In this document: positions 5,321-12,278 of the stretch, one piece after another
Layout: every line of letters begins with the position of its first letter
Position numbering within the stretch: the first letter of the stretch is position 1
Virus record (IMG/VR): IMGVR_UViG_3300044679_000049
Coordinates: 1-23,336 of that record
Length of the DNA: 23,336 nucleotides
Source of the DNA: a virus
Reading direction: 5' to 3' (one strand)
Notes under the pieces: model-generated
Seen by the model: the letters and a program-made list of their open reading frames with translations, nothing else
What the model was told of the DNA's origin: nothing
Database searches by the model: none
Made by a program: the position numbers and the translations under genes

Positions 5321-7802
5321 GGCCAAGCGTAGTGCCTCCCCCACCCCCCGCCGACCTCGCGGCGGAGGCACGGGTCTCGCGCTCCGCACCGCCCCTCGTT
5401 CTGCTCCCGGTACGGGTGTGGGCTTCGCGCGCACGCTCAAGAACCCGCCCATCCCGGTCACCGTCACGTACCCGTCGGGCAGGTCCAACCCGAGGCAGGG
5501 CGTAGGCTCGGGCAAGCTCCCGGGTGAGGCCGTGCCGCGGCCCGACGGCGCTCCGCGCGCGACGGCACCCATCGACGTCTCGTTCTCGCAGGGGGCGGTT
5601 GCTCCCTGGCCGCTCATCGACCGCTACCCGTGGGTCGTTGGGCAGGATCTCAACCTCACCTACATCGCCAACGTCTTCCGGCTCGCGACGACCGGGTACC
5701 GGCAGCAGCTTGTCGACCTGCTCAACGAGCTGATGGAGCAGGACCCGCACCTGTTCTCGGTCGTGCAGAAGCGCGTCCTGAGTACGGCGAACGGACGGCT
5801 GGAGATTCGGCCCTTCGACTTGCCCGAGGACGACCCCGACTACCAGTTGGCGCAGGACACGGCCGACTTCGTGCGTGGGGAGATGGCGCGCATCCCCAAC
5901 CTCACGCAGAGCCTCGCCTCGCTGCTCTGGGGCCTGTTCTACGCGGTCAGCGCGAGCGAGATCATGTGGACGCGGGACGGCGACGGGTGGCACGTCGACC
6001 GGCTCCAGATGGTGCACTCGCGCCGCCTCAGCTACCCCGACTACCAGAACTGGTCGCTCTACATCTGGGACCAGGGCCAGGTCTACGGCTGGCAGTCGCC
6101 GTGGGGCGCGCAGCCGACCAACTCCCAGGTGTTCGGCACCAAGATCGCGGACTGGCCCGGGAAGTTCATCGTCTACGCCCCTCAGCTCCGCGGCGACTAC
6201 CCGACCCGCGAGGGCATCGGGCGGCAGGTGGCGACGTGGGCCACGTTCAAGCGCATCTCGGGCCGTGGCGGGTCGGTGTACCTGGAGCGCTTCGCCAAGG
6301 GCTTCATGGACTTGGTCTACAGCACGACCAACACGGGCAATCCGCGCGAGGCGACCAAGGAAGACATCTCGCTCGCGCAGCAGATCGGCGCTTCCATCGG
6401 CCCCGGCTCGGGCTCCCAGGCCGTGCACCCGGACTCGATCGTGCTCGCGCCCAAGAGCTACGAGCAGCCGGGCACAGCGAAGCTCACGTGGAGCGAGTGG
6501 CTCTCCATCTGCAACGCCGAGATGAGCAAGGCGGCGCTGGGCGGCACGCTGGGCACGGAGGTCGGGAGCACGGGCGGCAACCGCGCGCTCGGCGAGGTGC
6601 AGGAGCGCGGCGAAGTGGACCTGGAGCAGTACGACGCCACGACGCTCGCCGAGGCCATCCGTACGGACATCGTGACGTGGCTCGTGCGGCTCAACCGTCC
6701 GCAGGCACTCCACGTCGTGCCCCACGTGTTCATCAACGTCGACGTCGAGCCGGACGCCAAGAGCGTCATCGCCAACGCCAAGGAGATGACGCAGATCGGC
6801 TGTCCCGTCGACGCCGACGCGCTCTCCGACCAGACGGGCATCGCGCTCGTGCCTCAGGAAGACGCGGACGAGAAGGACGCGGACGGCAAGAGCACGGGCA
6901 AGAAGTCCGACCCCAAGCCGCGTCGCACGTACTGGAGTGACGTGGTGGACCCGCACACGGTCGACCCCACGCTCATGTCCGACGAGGCCAAGCAGCAGGC
7001 CCAGGACAAGATCGACTCGGACCACGACCTCGCGGTCCAGAAGCTCCAGCAGCCGGTCATCGCCGGGGCCGGCGCCAAGGGCCCTCCGGGCACCAAGGGG
7101 TCTCCGGGCACCAAGGGGTCTCCGGCCAAGAAGCCTGCCTCGGGCACCCGTCCCAAGGCTCCACCCAAGCGCATGCACGTGCAGGCCGTGGTCGACGCGC
7201 TGGACTCGGAGCGCCTGATTCTGCTCGTCGACGACCGCCGCATCCGCATGGTCGACATGGCAGAGGTCGACGACGACCGGGCCATGCGCCGGCTTCTGAA
7301 GGACGCCCAGGCCCAGGAGGTCTACAACGAGCTGCTGGAGGACTACCCGGCCGGGTCGCTCGGCTGGATCTTGTCGGGGCACTGGACCGGGCCGACCGAC
7401 ATCGACACCGACGACATCGACACCTCCAGCGCCAACAAGTGGCGCGCGTCGCACGAAGACATCACGCCCTACGTCGAGCGCATCGAGGCTGGGCGGCGCA
7501 AGCCCATCGTGCTCGTCAAGACGCCCGGCAACCCGAAGTACATCATCGTCGACGGGCACCACCGCTACCTCGCCAACGTGAAGCTCGGGCAGCCGGTGCT
7601 CGCGTACTTCGCCATCGTGCACACGGACGTGGGCCCGTGGGACGAACTGCACGACATGCAGAAAAAGGGCAGCTCCCGCGGCTCCTGGGCCGGTGAGGGC
7701 AGTCCGTCCTGGACCGCGTCCAATGCCCCGAGCTGGGGTGCGGGGGCGAGTTCGTACACTGGGCCGCCGCCGCATCCCCTCGACGAAGCCTCCAACACCT
7801 GA
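5319..7802 (+). CDS. Portal protein (DUF935/Mu gp29-like) fused to a ParB/Srx-like domain
   Basis: An 827-residue protein starting at ATG 5319; the open frame runs further upstream but that part is unlike protein. Residues 1-95 are basic, Pro/Gly-rich and disordered. About 100-560 is the portal: YRQQLVDLLNELMEQDPHLFSVVQKRVLS, WGLFYAVSASEIMW and NAEMSKAALGGTLGTE are typical of the DUF935 family, the dodecameric ring through which DNA passes and to which the neck binds. A linker at about 585-612 contains GPPGTKGSPGTKGSPAKKP, a collagen-like stretch encoded by an 18-bp tandem repeat. The C-terminus (about 712-770) has RKPIVLVK...YIIVDGHHRYLANVKLGQPV with D745-GHHR749, the signature of ParB/sulfiredoxin-like domains. 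A 55-residue Gly/Ser/Pro tail follows. It is much longer than usual Mu-type portals, which are around 500 residues. Confidence 0.88.
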   Translation: MAKRSASPTPRRPRGGGTGLALRTAPRSAPGTGVGFARTLKNPPIPVTVTYPSGRSNPRQGVGSGKLPGEAVPRPDGAPRATAPIDVSFSQGAVAPWPLIDRYPWVVGQDLNLTYIANVFRLATTGYRQQLVDLLNELMEQDPHLFSVVQKRVLSTANGRLEIRPFDLPEDDPDYQLAQDTADFVRGEMARIPNLTQSLASLLWGLFYAVSASEIMWTRDGDGWHVDRLQMVHSRRLSYPDYQNWSLYIWDQGQVYGWQSPWGAQPTNSQVFGTKIADWPGKFIVYAPQLRGDYPTREGIGRQVATWATFKRISGRGGSVYLERFAKGFMDLVYSTTNTGNPREATKEDISLAQQIGASIGPGSGSQAVHPDSIVLAPKSYEQPGTAKLTWSEWLSICNAEMSKAALGGTLGTEVGSTGGNRALGEVQERGEVDLEQYDATTLAEAIRTDIVTWLVRLNRPQALHVVPHVFINVDVEPDAKSVIANAKEMTQIGCPVDADALSDQTGIALVPQEDADEKDADGKSTGKKSDPKPRRTYWSDVVDPHTVDPTLMSDEAKQQAQDKIDSDHDLAVQKLQQPVIAGAGAKGPPGTKGSPGTKGSPAKKPASGTRPKAPPKRMHVQAVVDALDSERLILLVDDRRIRMVDMAEVDDDRAMRRLLKDAQAQEVYNELLEDYPAGSLGWILSGHWTGPTDIDTDDIDTSSANKWRASHEDITPYVERIEAGRRKPIVLVKTPGNPKYIIVDGHHRYLANVKLGQPVLAYFAIVHTDVGPWDELHDMQKKGSSRGSWAGEGSPSWTASNAPSWGAGASSYTGPPPHPLDEASNT
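7088..7123 (+). repeat. 18-bp tandem repeat encoding a collagen-like linker
   Basis: Two identical 18-bp units (7088-7105 and 7106-7123) in the portal gene. They encode Gly-x-y triplets (GTKGSP) and extend a preceding GAKGPP. Slippage here would change linker length without shifting frame. Confidence 0.8.
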
Positions 7803-7830
7803 CATTCTCCGCTCCGAGGACACCACGACC

Positions 7831-8481
7831 ATGACCAAGCTGCGCGTTCTCGTCTTCACGGCACTCGTTGCCGCCTGCCTCGGTGTCGCCTGCCTCTGCA
7901 CGATGCCGGCGTGCACTCCGAGCGCTACCACGACCACGCTGCTGCCCGAGGCTGGCTGGTCGGCGCCGAGTCCGCCCGACCCCAGCGCTCCGCACAAGCT
8001 CGGGATGAACTTGCTGAACACGTACGAGGTCGCGGCGAACGTGGCCCAGATGGGCTTCGTCGACTGGAACAAGACCACGGCCGACCTCTCCACGACGCAG
8101 GATGCGGGCGGTACGGAGACGGCCATCGGCATCATCGGCGCCGGCCCCGTCAACATCCCGGTCGGTGCGGTGACGTTCAATCCGGCCGCGGCCCTAACGG
8201 CGAGCGACACGAACAACGCTGTCCTCAACGTCTACAAGCGCAACGCACCCGACGGCGGTGGAGGGACGACGCAGACGCTGCTCGCCAGTGCCTCGACCTT
8301 CACGCCGGGCAAGGACGGGGGCACGGGTAGCTGGAACCCGTTCACTCCCGTCGTGTTCACGCTGGTCGCGGGCGCGTTCGTGGCGCCCGGCGACTGCATC
8401 ACGATCCAGATCGCCAAGAACGGCACCACGGGTGTGAGCGTTCCGCAAGGCCAGCTCAACATCTACACGACGCTGAACTGA
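7831..8481 (+). CDS. Secreted or lipoprotein-like protein in the head cluster
   Basis: ATG at 7831 has GAGGA about 11 nt upstream; the frame is open earlier but overlaps the portal end and is unlike protein. The 216-residue product begins with a basic n-region and a hydrophobic segment, MTKLRVLVFTALVAACLGVAC, with possible lipobox cysteines at 16, 21 and 28 (LVAAC is the best). The mature part is strand-rich and Thr/Gly/Asn-rich. Its C-terminal segment (about 105-216: NIPVGAVTFNP, NAVLNVYKRNA, VAPGDCITIQIAKNGTTGVSVPQGQL) looks like a beta-sandwich of the sort found in phage surface proteins. An export signal between portal and protease is unexpected. It may be a membrane-anchored moron or a virion surface protein whose hydrophobic N-terminus is not a true signal. 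Confidence 0.7.
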   Translation: MTKLRVLVFTALVAACLGVACLCTMPACTPSATTTTLLPEAGWSAPSPPDPSAPHKLGMNLLNTYEVAANVAQMGFVDWNKTTADLSTTQDAGGTETAIGIIGAGPVNIPVGAVTFNPAAALTASDTNNAVLNVYKRNAPDGGGGTTQTLLASASTFTPGKDGGTGSWNPFTPVVFTLVAGAFVAPGDCITIQIAKNGTTGVSVPQGQLNIYTTLN

Positions 8482-8486
8482 CGCAC

Positions 8487-10541
8487 GTGCGCTGGATCGA
8501 CTCACCGCTGAAGCGTCGCGTCCTCCAGACGACGCCCGAGCTTGCGAAGGAGCAGCACGTGCTCCTGTCGAACGCGCCGGGCGTGCTCCTGGACTTGGGC
8601 GTGGCCGACGTGCACACCCCGAGCACGCTGCGGCCGATGGGCGGCGGCGACTCGCACGTCGCGCCGGGGCCGACGCCTCCGTCCGACACGGGCACGGGAG
8701 GGGGCAACGCAGGCCCCCGCGGCGCGACGAGCGCGCCTCCCGGCTCCGAGCCGAGTCCGGGACCGGGCGACGACAAGGACAAGGCGGGCAAGAAGAAGAC
8801 TGCGAAGGCCGCGCAGCGCCGCGGCATGAAGACGGTCAAGATCCGCGGCCAGCTCGGGCCCGGTGGGTCGCTGCACGTGAGGCACATCAGCATGGATGCG
8901 AAGGACACGCAGCGAGTCATCCAGATGCGCGACGGCTCGATGTCGCTGCGCGACGTCCGTCCGATCAAGCGCGGCGACGAGGTCGACCCGGCAGCGGTCG
9001 GTGTCACGCTCAAGGGTCCGGCGACGTACGCGGACGGCACGGAGAAGAAGCTCGTCTGGATCCAGCTCGCCGAGTGCGGCGCCTGGAACGGACACCCCTC
9101 GGGGCCGTTCCAGATGACCCCGGCGACGTTCTCCGAGATCGCCAAGAACTTCGACGCGCGGGGACTCCCCGTACCGTTCGACTACGAGCACTTCAGCGAG
9201 GTCCCCAACCCGCCTCCGGGTGCGGTCGAGAGCGGGACGCCTGCTCCGGCCTGGGTGCACCGGCTCGACAACCGCGGCATCGGCGGCCTCTGGGGCCTGA
9301 CCGAGTGGCTGGAGAAGGCGCGGGCCCAGATCCATGCGGGGGAGTACGCGTACCTCAGTCCGGCCATCCGCTTCGGGTCCAAGGACCCGAAGACCAACGC
9401 GCAGGTCGGCGCCAAGCTCACGTCGGTTGCGCTGACCAACCAGCCGTTCCTCACCGGGCTCGAAGGACTGCGGGCGGCGAAGGACGGCGTGTACGCGACC
9501 ATCATCGACGGCGTTCCTGTCGTGGCCATGGCTGGGCGCGCGCCCGGGTTCCACGAGGTCGCGCTGTCGCAGCCGCACGAGTACATGCCCGCGCTCCGTG
9601 CCGCGCTGCGCATGCCCGACATCGCCACGCACGGCGAGATGAAGGACCACGTCGACCGCCTGCGCGAGTGCTGCATGAACGCGGACGGCAACGGCATGCA
9701 CGAGGGCGTGGACCTCCGCGCCACGTACCTCAATTCCCTCGCGACCGTCAGCGGCGCGGGCGCCGCCAGCACCCCCACGGACATCCTCGACGCGGTCGAG
9801 CGCATGATCGACGCGGCGATGGCCCGGCACGAAGCCACGATGCACCCCGGGATGCGCGACGCGCCCGACCCGGACGACACGGAACCCAACCCCATCCCTG
9901 CACCGGATCACGAGGACACGACCATGGACGCAACGCTGCTCAAGAGCCACATCGACGCCGCGACGGCGCCCCTGAACACGAAGGTCACGGAGCTGGAGAA
10001 CACCAAGGGCCAGCTCACGACGCAGCTCAAGGACGCCACCGCTGCGAAGGACACGGCCGTGGGCATCGTCGACGGCGCGCTGAAGGTGCTGAAGGACGCG
10101 GGCATCGAGCCCAAGGCCAACGAGACGCTGGCCGGCGTGGTCGCCCGCGTGGCCGAGGACAACAAGGCGCTCCTGGCCGACAAGGTCAAGCGCGAGGAGG
10201 CCGACATCAACGCCGATGTCGAGCGGGCCTTCGTCACGTACAAGGACGTGAAGAAGCTGTCGGACAAGGACAAGCCGTCCATGCTCGACCACCGCAAGGC
10301 GCACGTGGCGTCGTTCAACGCCACGTACCCGCCCGTGGGCGCGGACCAGATGCACCTGCTCCGCAGCATCACGCCGACCGAGAGCCGCGAGGAGAACGGG
10401 CAGCCGCCGCCCCAGGCCCTCAGCTTCACGGGCCTCACGGCCAAGCTCATGAGCGAGGAGAAGCTCAGCGTCTCCGACGCGCAGGAGAAGGCCGCCAAGA
10501 TCATCGCCGGCAAGATCCCGTACCCGGCGCCCAAGAAGTAG
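8487..10541 (+). CDS. Head maturation protease and scaffold (Mu gpI-like)
   Basis: A 684-residue protein from GTG 8487. The protease domain (about 165-330) matches Mu gpI-like peptidases: WIQLAECGAWNGHPSGPFQMT, VPFDYEHF with His235, APAWVHRL, YAYLSPAIRF with Ser291, then LTSVALTNQPFLTGLEGL. His235 and Ser291 are conserved positions and likely catalytic. The C-terminal third (from about 480) is Ala/Lys/Glu-rich and helical, like a scaffold, with its own in-frame start. Residues 1-115 are an extension: a segment LDLGVADVHTPSTL (35-48) almost identical to part of the second capsid protein, then a Gly/Pro/Lys-rich linker. Such enzymes line the procapsid, cleave scaffold and other head proteins, and then themselves. 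Confidence 0.9.
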   Translation: MRWIDSPLKRRVLQTTPELAKEQHVLLSNAPGVLLDLGVADVHTPSTLRPMGGGDSHVAPGPTPPSDTGTGGGNAGPRGATSAPPGSEPSPGPGDDKDKAGKKKTAKAAQRRGMKTVKIRGQLGPGGSLHVRHISMDAKDTQRVIQMRDGSMSLRDVRPIKRGDEVDPAAVGVTLKGPATYADGTEKKLVWIQLAECGAWNGHPSGPFQMTPATFSEIAKNFDARGLPVPFDYEHFSEVPNPPPGAVESGTPAPAWVHRLDNRGIGGLWGLTEWLEKARAQIHAGEYAYLSPAIRFGSKDPKTNAQVGAKLTSVALTNQPFLTGLEGLRAAKDGVYATIIDGVPVVAMAGRAPGFHEVALSQPHEYMPALRAALRMPDIATHGEMKDHVDRLRECCMNADGNGMHEGVDLRATYLNSLATVSGAGAASTPTDILDAVERMIDAAMARHEATMHPGMRDAPDPDDTEPNPIPAPDHEDTTMDATLLKSHIDAATAPLNTKVTELENTKGQLTTQLKDATAAKDTAVGIVDGALKVLKDAGIEPKANETLAGVVARVAEDNKALLADKVKREEADINADVERAFVTYKDVKKLSDKDKPSMLDHRKAHVASFNATYPPVGADQMHLLRSITPTESREENGQPPPQALSFTGLTAKLMSEEKLSVSDAQEKAAKIIAGKIPYPAPKK
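9924..10541 (+). CDS. Nested scaffold protein (internal in-frame start)
   Basis: ATG at 9924 is codon 480 of the protease gene. It has GAGGA (9912-9916) with a 7-nt spacer, better than the site of the full-length GTG. The resulting 205-residue protein begins MDATLLKSHIDAATAP and is long, charged and helical (KVTELENTKGQLTTQLKDATAAKDTA), as expected of a scaffold. Phage lambda C/Nu3 and Mu I/Z use the same arrangement, in which the 3' part of the protease gene is also made separately in excess. A Pro/Asp-rich linker (MRDAPDPDDTEPNPIPAPDHED) just before the start marks the domain border. Confidence 0.65.
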   Translation: MDATLLKSHIDAATAPLNTKVTELENTKGQLTTQLKDATAAKDTAVGIVDGALKVLKDAGIEPKANETLAGVVARVAEDNKALLADKVKREEADINADVERAFVTYKDVKKLSDKDKPSMLDHRKAHVASFNATYPPVGADQMHLLRSITPTESREENGQPPPQALSFTGLTAKLMSEEKLSVSDAQEKAAKIIAGKIPYPAPKK

Positions 10542-10543
10542 TC

Positions 10544-11689
10544 GTGGCCGCCTCGCCCACCATCATCCGCGACCTGCGCGGACGGTCTGTCGGCTTCCTC
10601 GACGACGACGCCGTGCGCGACGCGTCAGGGGACGCCGTCGCTCGCCCCGTGCTGCACGGCGACGAACGGGACGTGGCACGGCTCGCTCGCGTCGCGTCGC
10701 GGACGATGGGTGGGGCGCGCTCCCAGGGGCTCAACGGCAACAAGGTGCTCCTGGACCTCGCGCCGGGAGACGTCGCGACGGCGCAGACGGAGGCGGACTA
10801 CGGCACGCCGCTCACCGAGTTCATCGCGGACACGGTGTGCCCCGTGCGCATGGTCTCCCATGACCGCGGGTACTACTACCTGGAGAACATCGGCAACACG
10901 ACGCAGCTCGTTCTCTGCAACACGTCGACCGACGGCGAGCCGCCCGAGATCAACCCGGGGTTCGCCAAGACGCTGTTTCAGACGACGGGCTACGCGCTCG
11001 CCGCCAAGCTGCCCAAGGAGTTGCTCGCCAACGCTGACTTCGACTTGAAGGCGCGTGTGCTGCGGCTGCTGTGCGAGAAGCTGATGCTGGCGCGCGAAGT
11101 GCGCGTCGCCACGCTGCTCACGACCAGCACCAACTACGCCGCAGCCAACCGCGTCGCCGCCGCGGCGAAGTGGAACGGTGCCGTCACCACGTCCATCAAC
11201 GTGCTCGGCGACTTGTTCGCGGCGATGGCGCTGTCGTACCTCCCTGCCAACACCGTCGTGCTGTCCGAGGGCATCGCGCAGTACTTCTTCCAGCAGACCG
11301 CCGCGGGGCCCGCGGGTGCCGGTACCCAGCAGCCCACGAGCGTGCGCGACTACGTGATGGCGGGGGGCAAGCTGCCGAAGCAGGTGTACGCACCGCGTCA
11401 GTACCTATCGGGTGGCTCGCTGGCGTACGTGTGGTCGCCGGCCAAGCCCGCCAACGTGCCCGTGCTCCGCGTGGTCGAGGACCCGGTGTCGGACGTCGGC
11501 ACCGCCGTCACCTTCCGCTGGACCGGGAGCAAGGGCGCCAAGGACATCATCGACACGGTCAACGGCGTGATGGTGCGGTTCTACTGGCACCCCCAGGACA
11601 TGTCCTACTGGATGGTCGTGGCGCACAACGACGTCGACGTCATCCTTTCCAACCAGGTCGGCGCCGTCATCACGGGCGCCCTCGCGTAG
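10544..11689 (+). CDS. Major capsid-like protein 1 (HK97 fold, probable)
   Basis: A 381-residue protein from GTG 10544, 2 nt after the protease stop; the ribosome site (AAGAAG) is weak. Recognised mainly by homology to the capsid-like protein encoded at 12279-13547. Both have a segment of the form xxDL...IAD...P, a motif E-(I/V)-NP followed about 20 residues later by LP-x-E and NAD, R-E-x-RV-x-x-LL, then VTFRWTG and a C-terminal (V)VxHND(I/V)xVxxSNxVG. Residue positions here: DL at 71-72, EINP 135-138, KLPKELLANAD 155-165, REVRVATLL 184-192, VTFRWTG 322-328, AHNDVDV 360-366. It has a shorter N-terminal arm than the second protein. It could be the hexon or a minor (pentamer) capsid subunit. 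Confidence 0.78.
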   Translation: MAASPTIIRDLRGRSVGFLDDDAVRDASGDAVARPVLHGDERDVARLARVASRTMGGARSQGLNGNKVLLDLAPGDVATAQTEADYGTPLTEFIADTVCPVRMVSHDRGYYYLENIGNTTQLVLCNTSTDGEPPEINPGFAKTLFQTTGYALAAKLPKELLANADFDLKARVLRLLCEKLMLAREVRVATLLTTSTNYAAANRVAAAAKWNGAVTTSINVLGDLFAAMALSYLPANTVVLSEGIAQYFFQQTAAGPAGAGTQQPTSVRDYVMAGGKLPKQVYAPRQYLSGGSLAYVWSPAKPANVPVLRVVEDPVSDVGTAVTFRWTGSKGAKDIIDTVNGVMVRFYWHPQDMSYWMVVAHNDVDVILSNQVGAVITGALA

Positions 11690-11735
11690 CTGTCAGAGCG
11701 GGTCATGTTTTCGCACGTAGGCCACCAGCATCGAC

Positions 11736-11754
11736 TCTCCGACTTGAGCGGAGA
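11736..11754 (+). promoter_or_regulatory. Hairpin before the decoration gene
   Basis: TCTCCG (11736-11741), a 7-nt loop and CGGAGA (11749-11754) form a small hairpin ending directly before AAGGA, the ribosome site of the gene at 11770. It leaves the site exposed and could protect the mRNA or set translation rate. The surrounding 80-nt gap holds no gene. Confidence 0.3.
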
Positions 11755-11769
11755 AAGGACGTTTTTCCA

Positions 11770-12198
11770 ATGAGTGCCACCGACTTCCTCTACCCGCGTT
11801 TCCCGATCCAGGGCGCGGACATCCCCGTCAAGAACACCTCCGGCACGGCGTGGACCGTGGGGCAGCTCCTCAAGATGGACTCCGCGAACGTCGTGTCCGC
11901 GACGCAGCCGCAGATCGGCGCCATCATCACGGCGGCCGTGACGGACATTCCGTTCGGCTTCGCCATCGAGGCCACGCCCGCGTCGGGGCAGGGTCGGTGC
12001 CAGATCGCCGGCATCATGTACGGACTCGGTGTGGCCGCGGGCGTCACCGCGGGCGCCACCGTCGGCCCGTCCGGCTCCGTCTCGGGGCAGATCGTCGCCT
12101 ACACGGCGACCGACCCGTACGCCGGTCAGGCGCTCACGGCCGGCGTCAGCGCAGCCGACCCCGTGCTCGTGCACATCATGCCCGGCATCACGGCGTAG
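11770..12198 (+). CDS. Capsid decoration protein (DUF2190-like)
   Basis: A 142-residue protein from ATG 11770 with AAGGA 10 nt upstream; the open frame before it is a shadow of capsid gene 1. The sequence is small, Gly/Ala/Val-rich and strand-rich, with repeated patterns of the form GxAxTVGQLLKM, IGAIITAAVTDIPFGFAIE, GIMYGLGVAAGVTAGATVGPSG and an ending AVSAADPVLVHIMPG-type strand. This alternation is typical of capsid cement proteins such as DUF2190, which bind the outside of the shell and stabilise it. Its place between the two capsid genes supports the call. A hairpin follows the stop. Confidence 0.75.
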   Translation: MSATDFLYPRFPIQGADIPVKNTSGTAWTVGQLLKMDSANVVSATQPQIGAIITAAVTDIPFGFAIEATPASGQGRCQIAGIMYGLGVAAGVTAGATVGPSGSVSGQIVAYTATDPYAGQALTAGVSAADPVLVHIMPGITA

Positions 12199-12205
12199 TT
12201 CCTCG

Positions 12206-12227
12206 GGCGGCGCAGTCCGGCGCCGCC
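12206..12227 (+). terminator. Strong GC hairpin between decoration and capsid genes
   Basis: GGCGGCGC (12206-12213), a 6-nt loop, and GCGCCGCC (12220-12227) form a perfect 8-bp stem 8 nt after the decoration stop, followed by ATTCACTTTC. There is no uninterrupted T run, so it may act as a weak terminator, an mRNA stabiliser or a processing site that sets the ratio of head proteins. Confidence 0.45.
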
Positions 12228-12278
12228 ATTCACTTTCAACCGCAGCACCAACGGCTTCGCGCCAAGAGAGAAACACCG

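Noticed and set aside
5307-8228. Very long minus-strand open frame opposite the portal (also those opposite the protease and capsid genes, 8502-10355 and 12126-14129).
   Set aside because: These are typical antisense shadows in GC-rich DNA. The composition is Val/Arg/Leu/His-rich without domains, and the plus-strand genes are recognised.
9074-10543. Long open frame running into capsid gene 1 from upstream.
   Set aside because: It overlaps the protease gene in another frame. Its translation there is a high-GC shadow, and the GTG after the protease stop begins the real protein.
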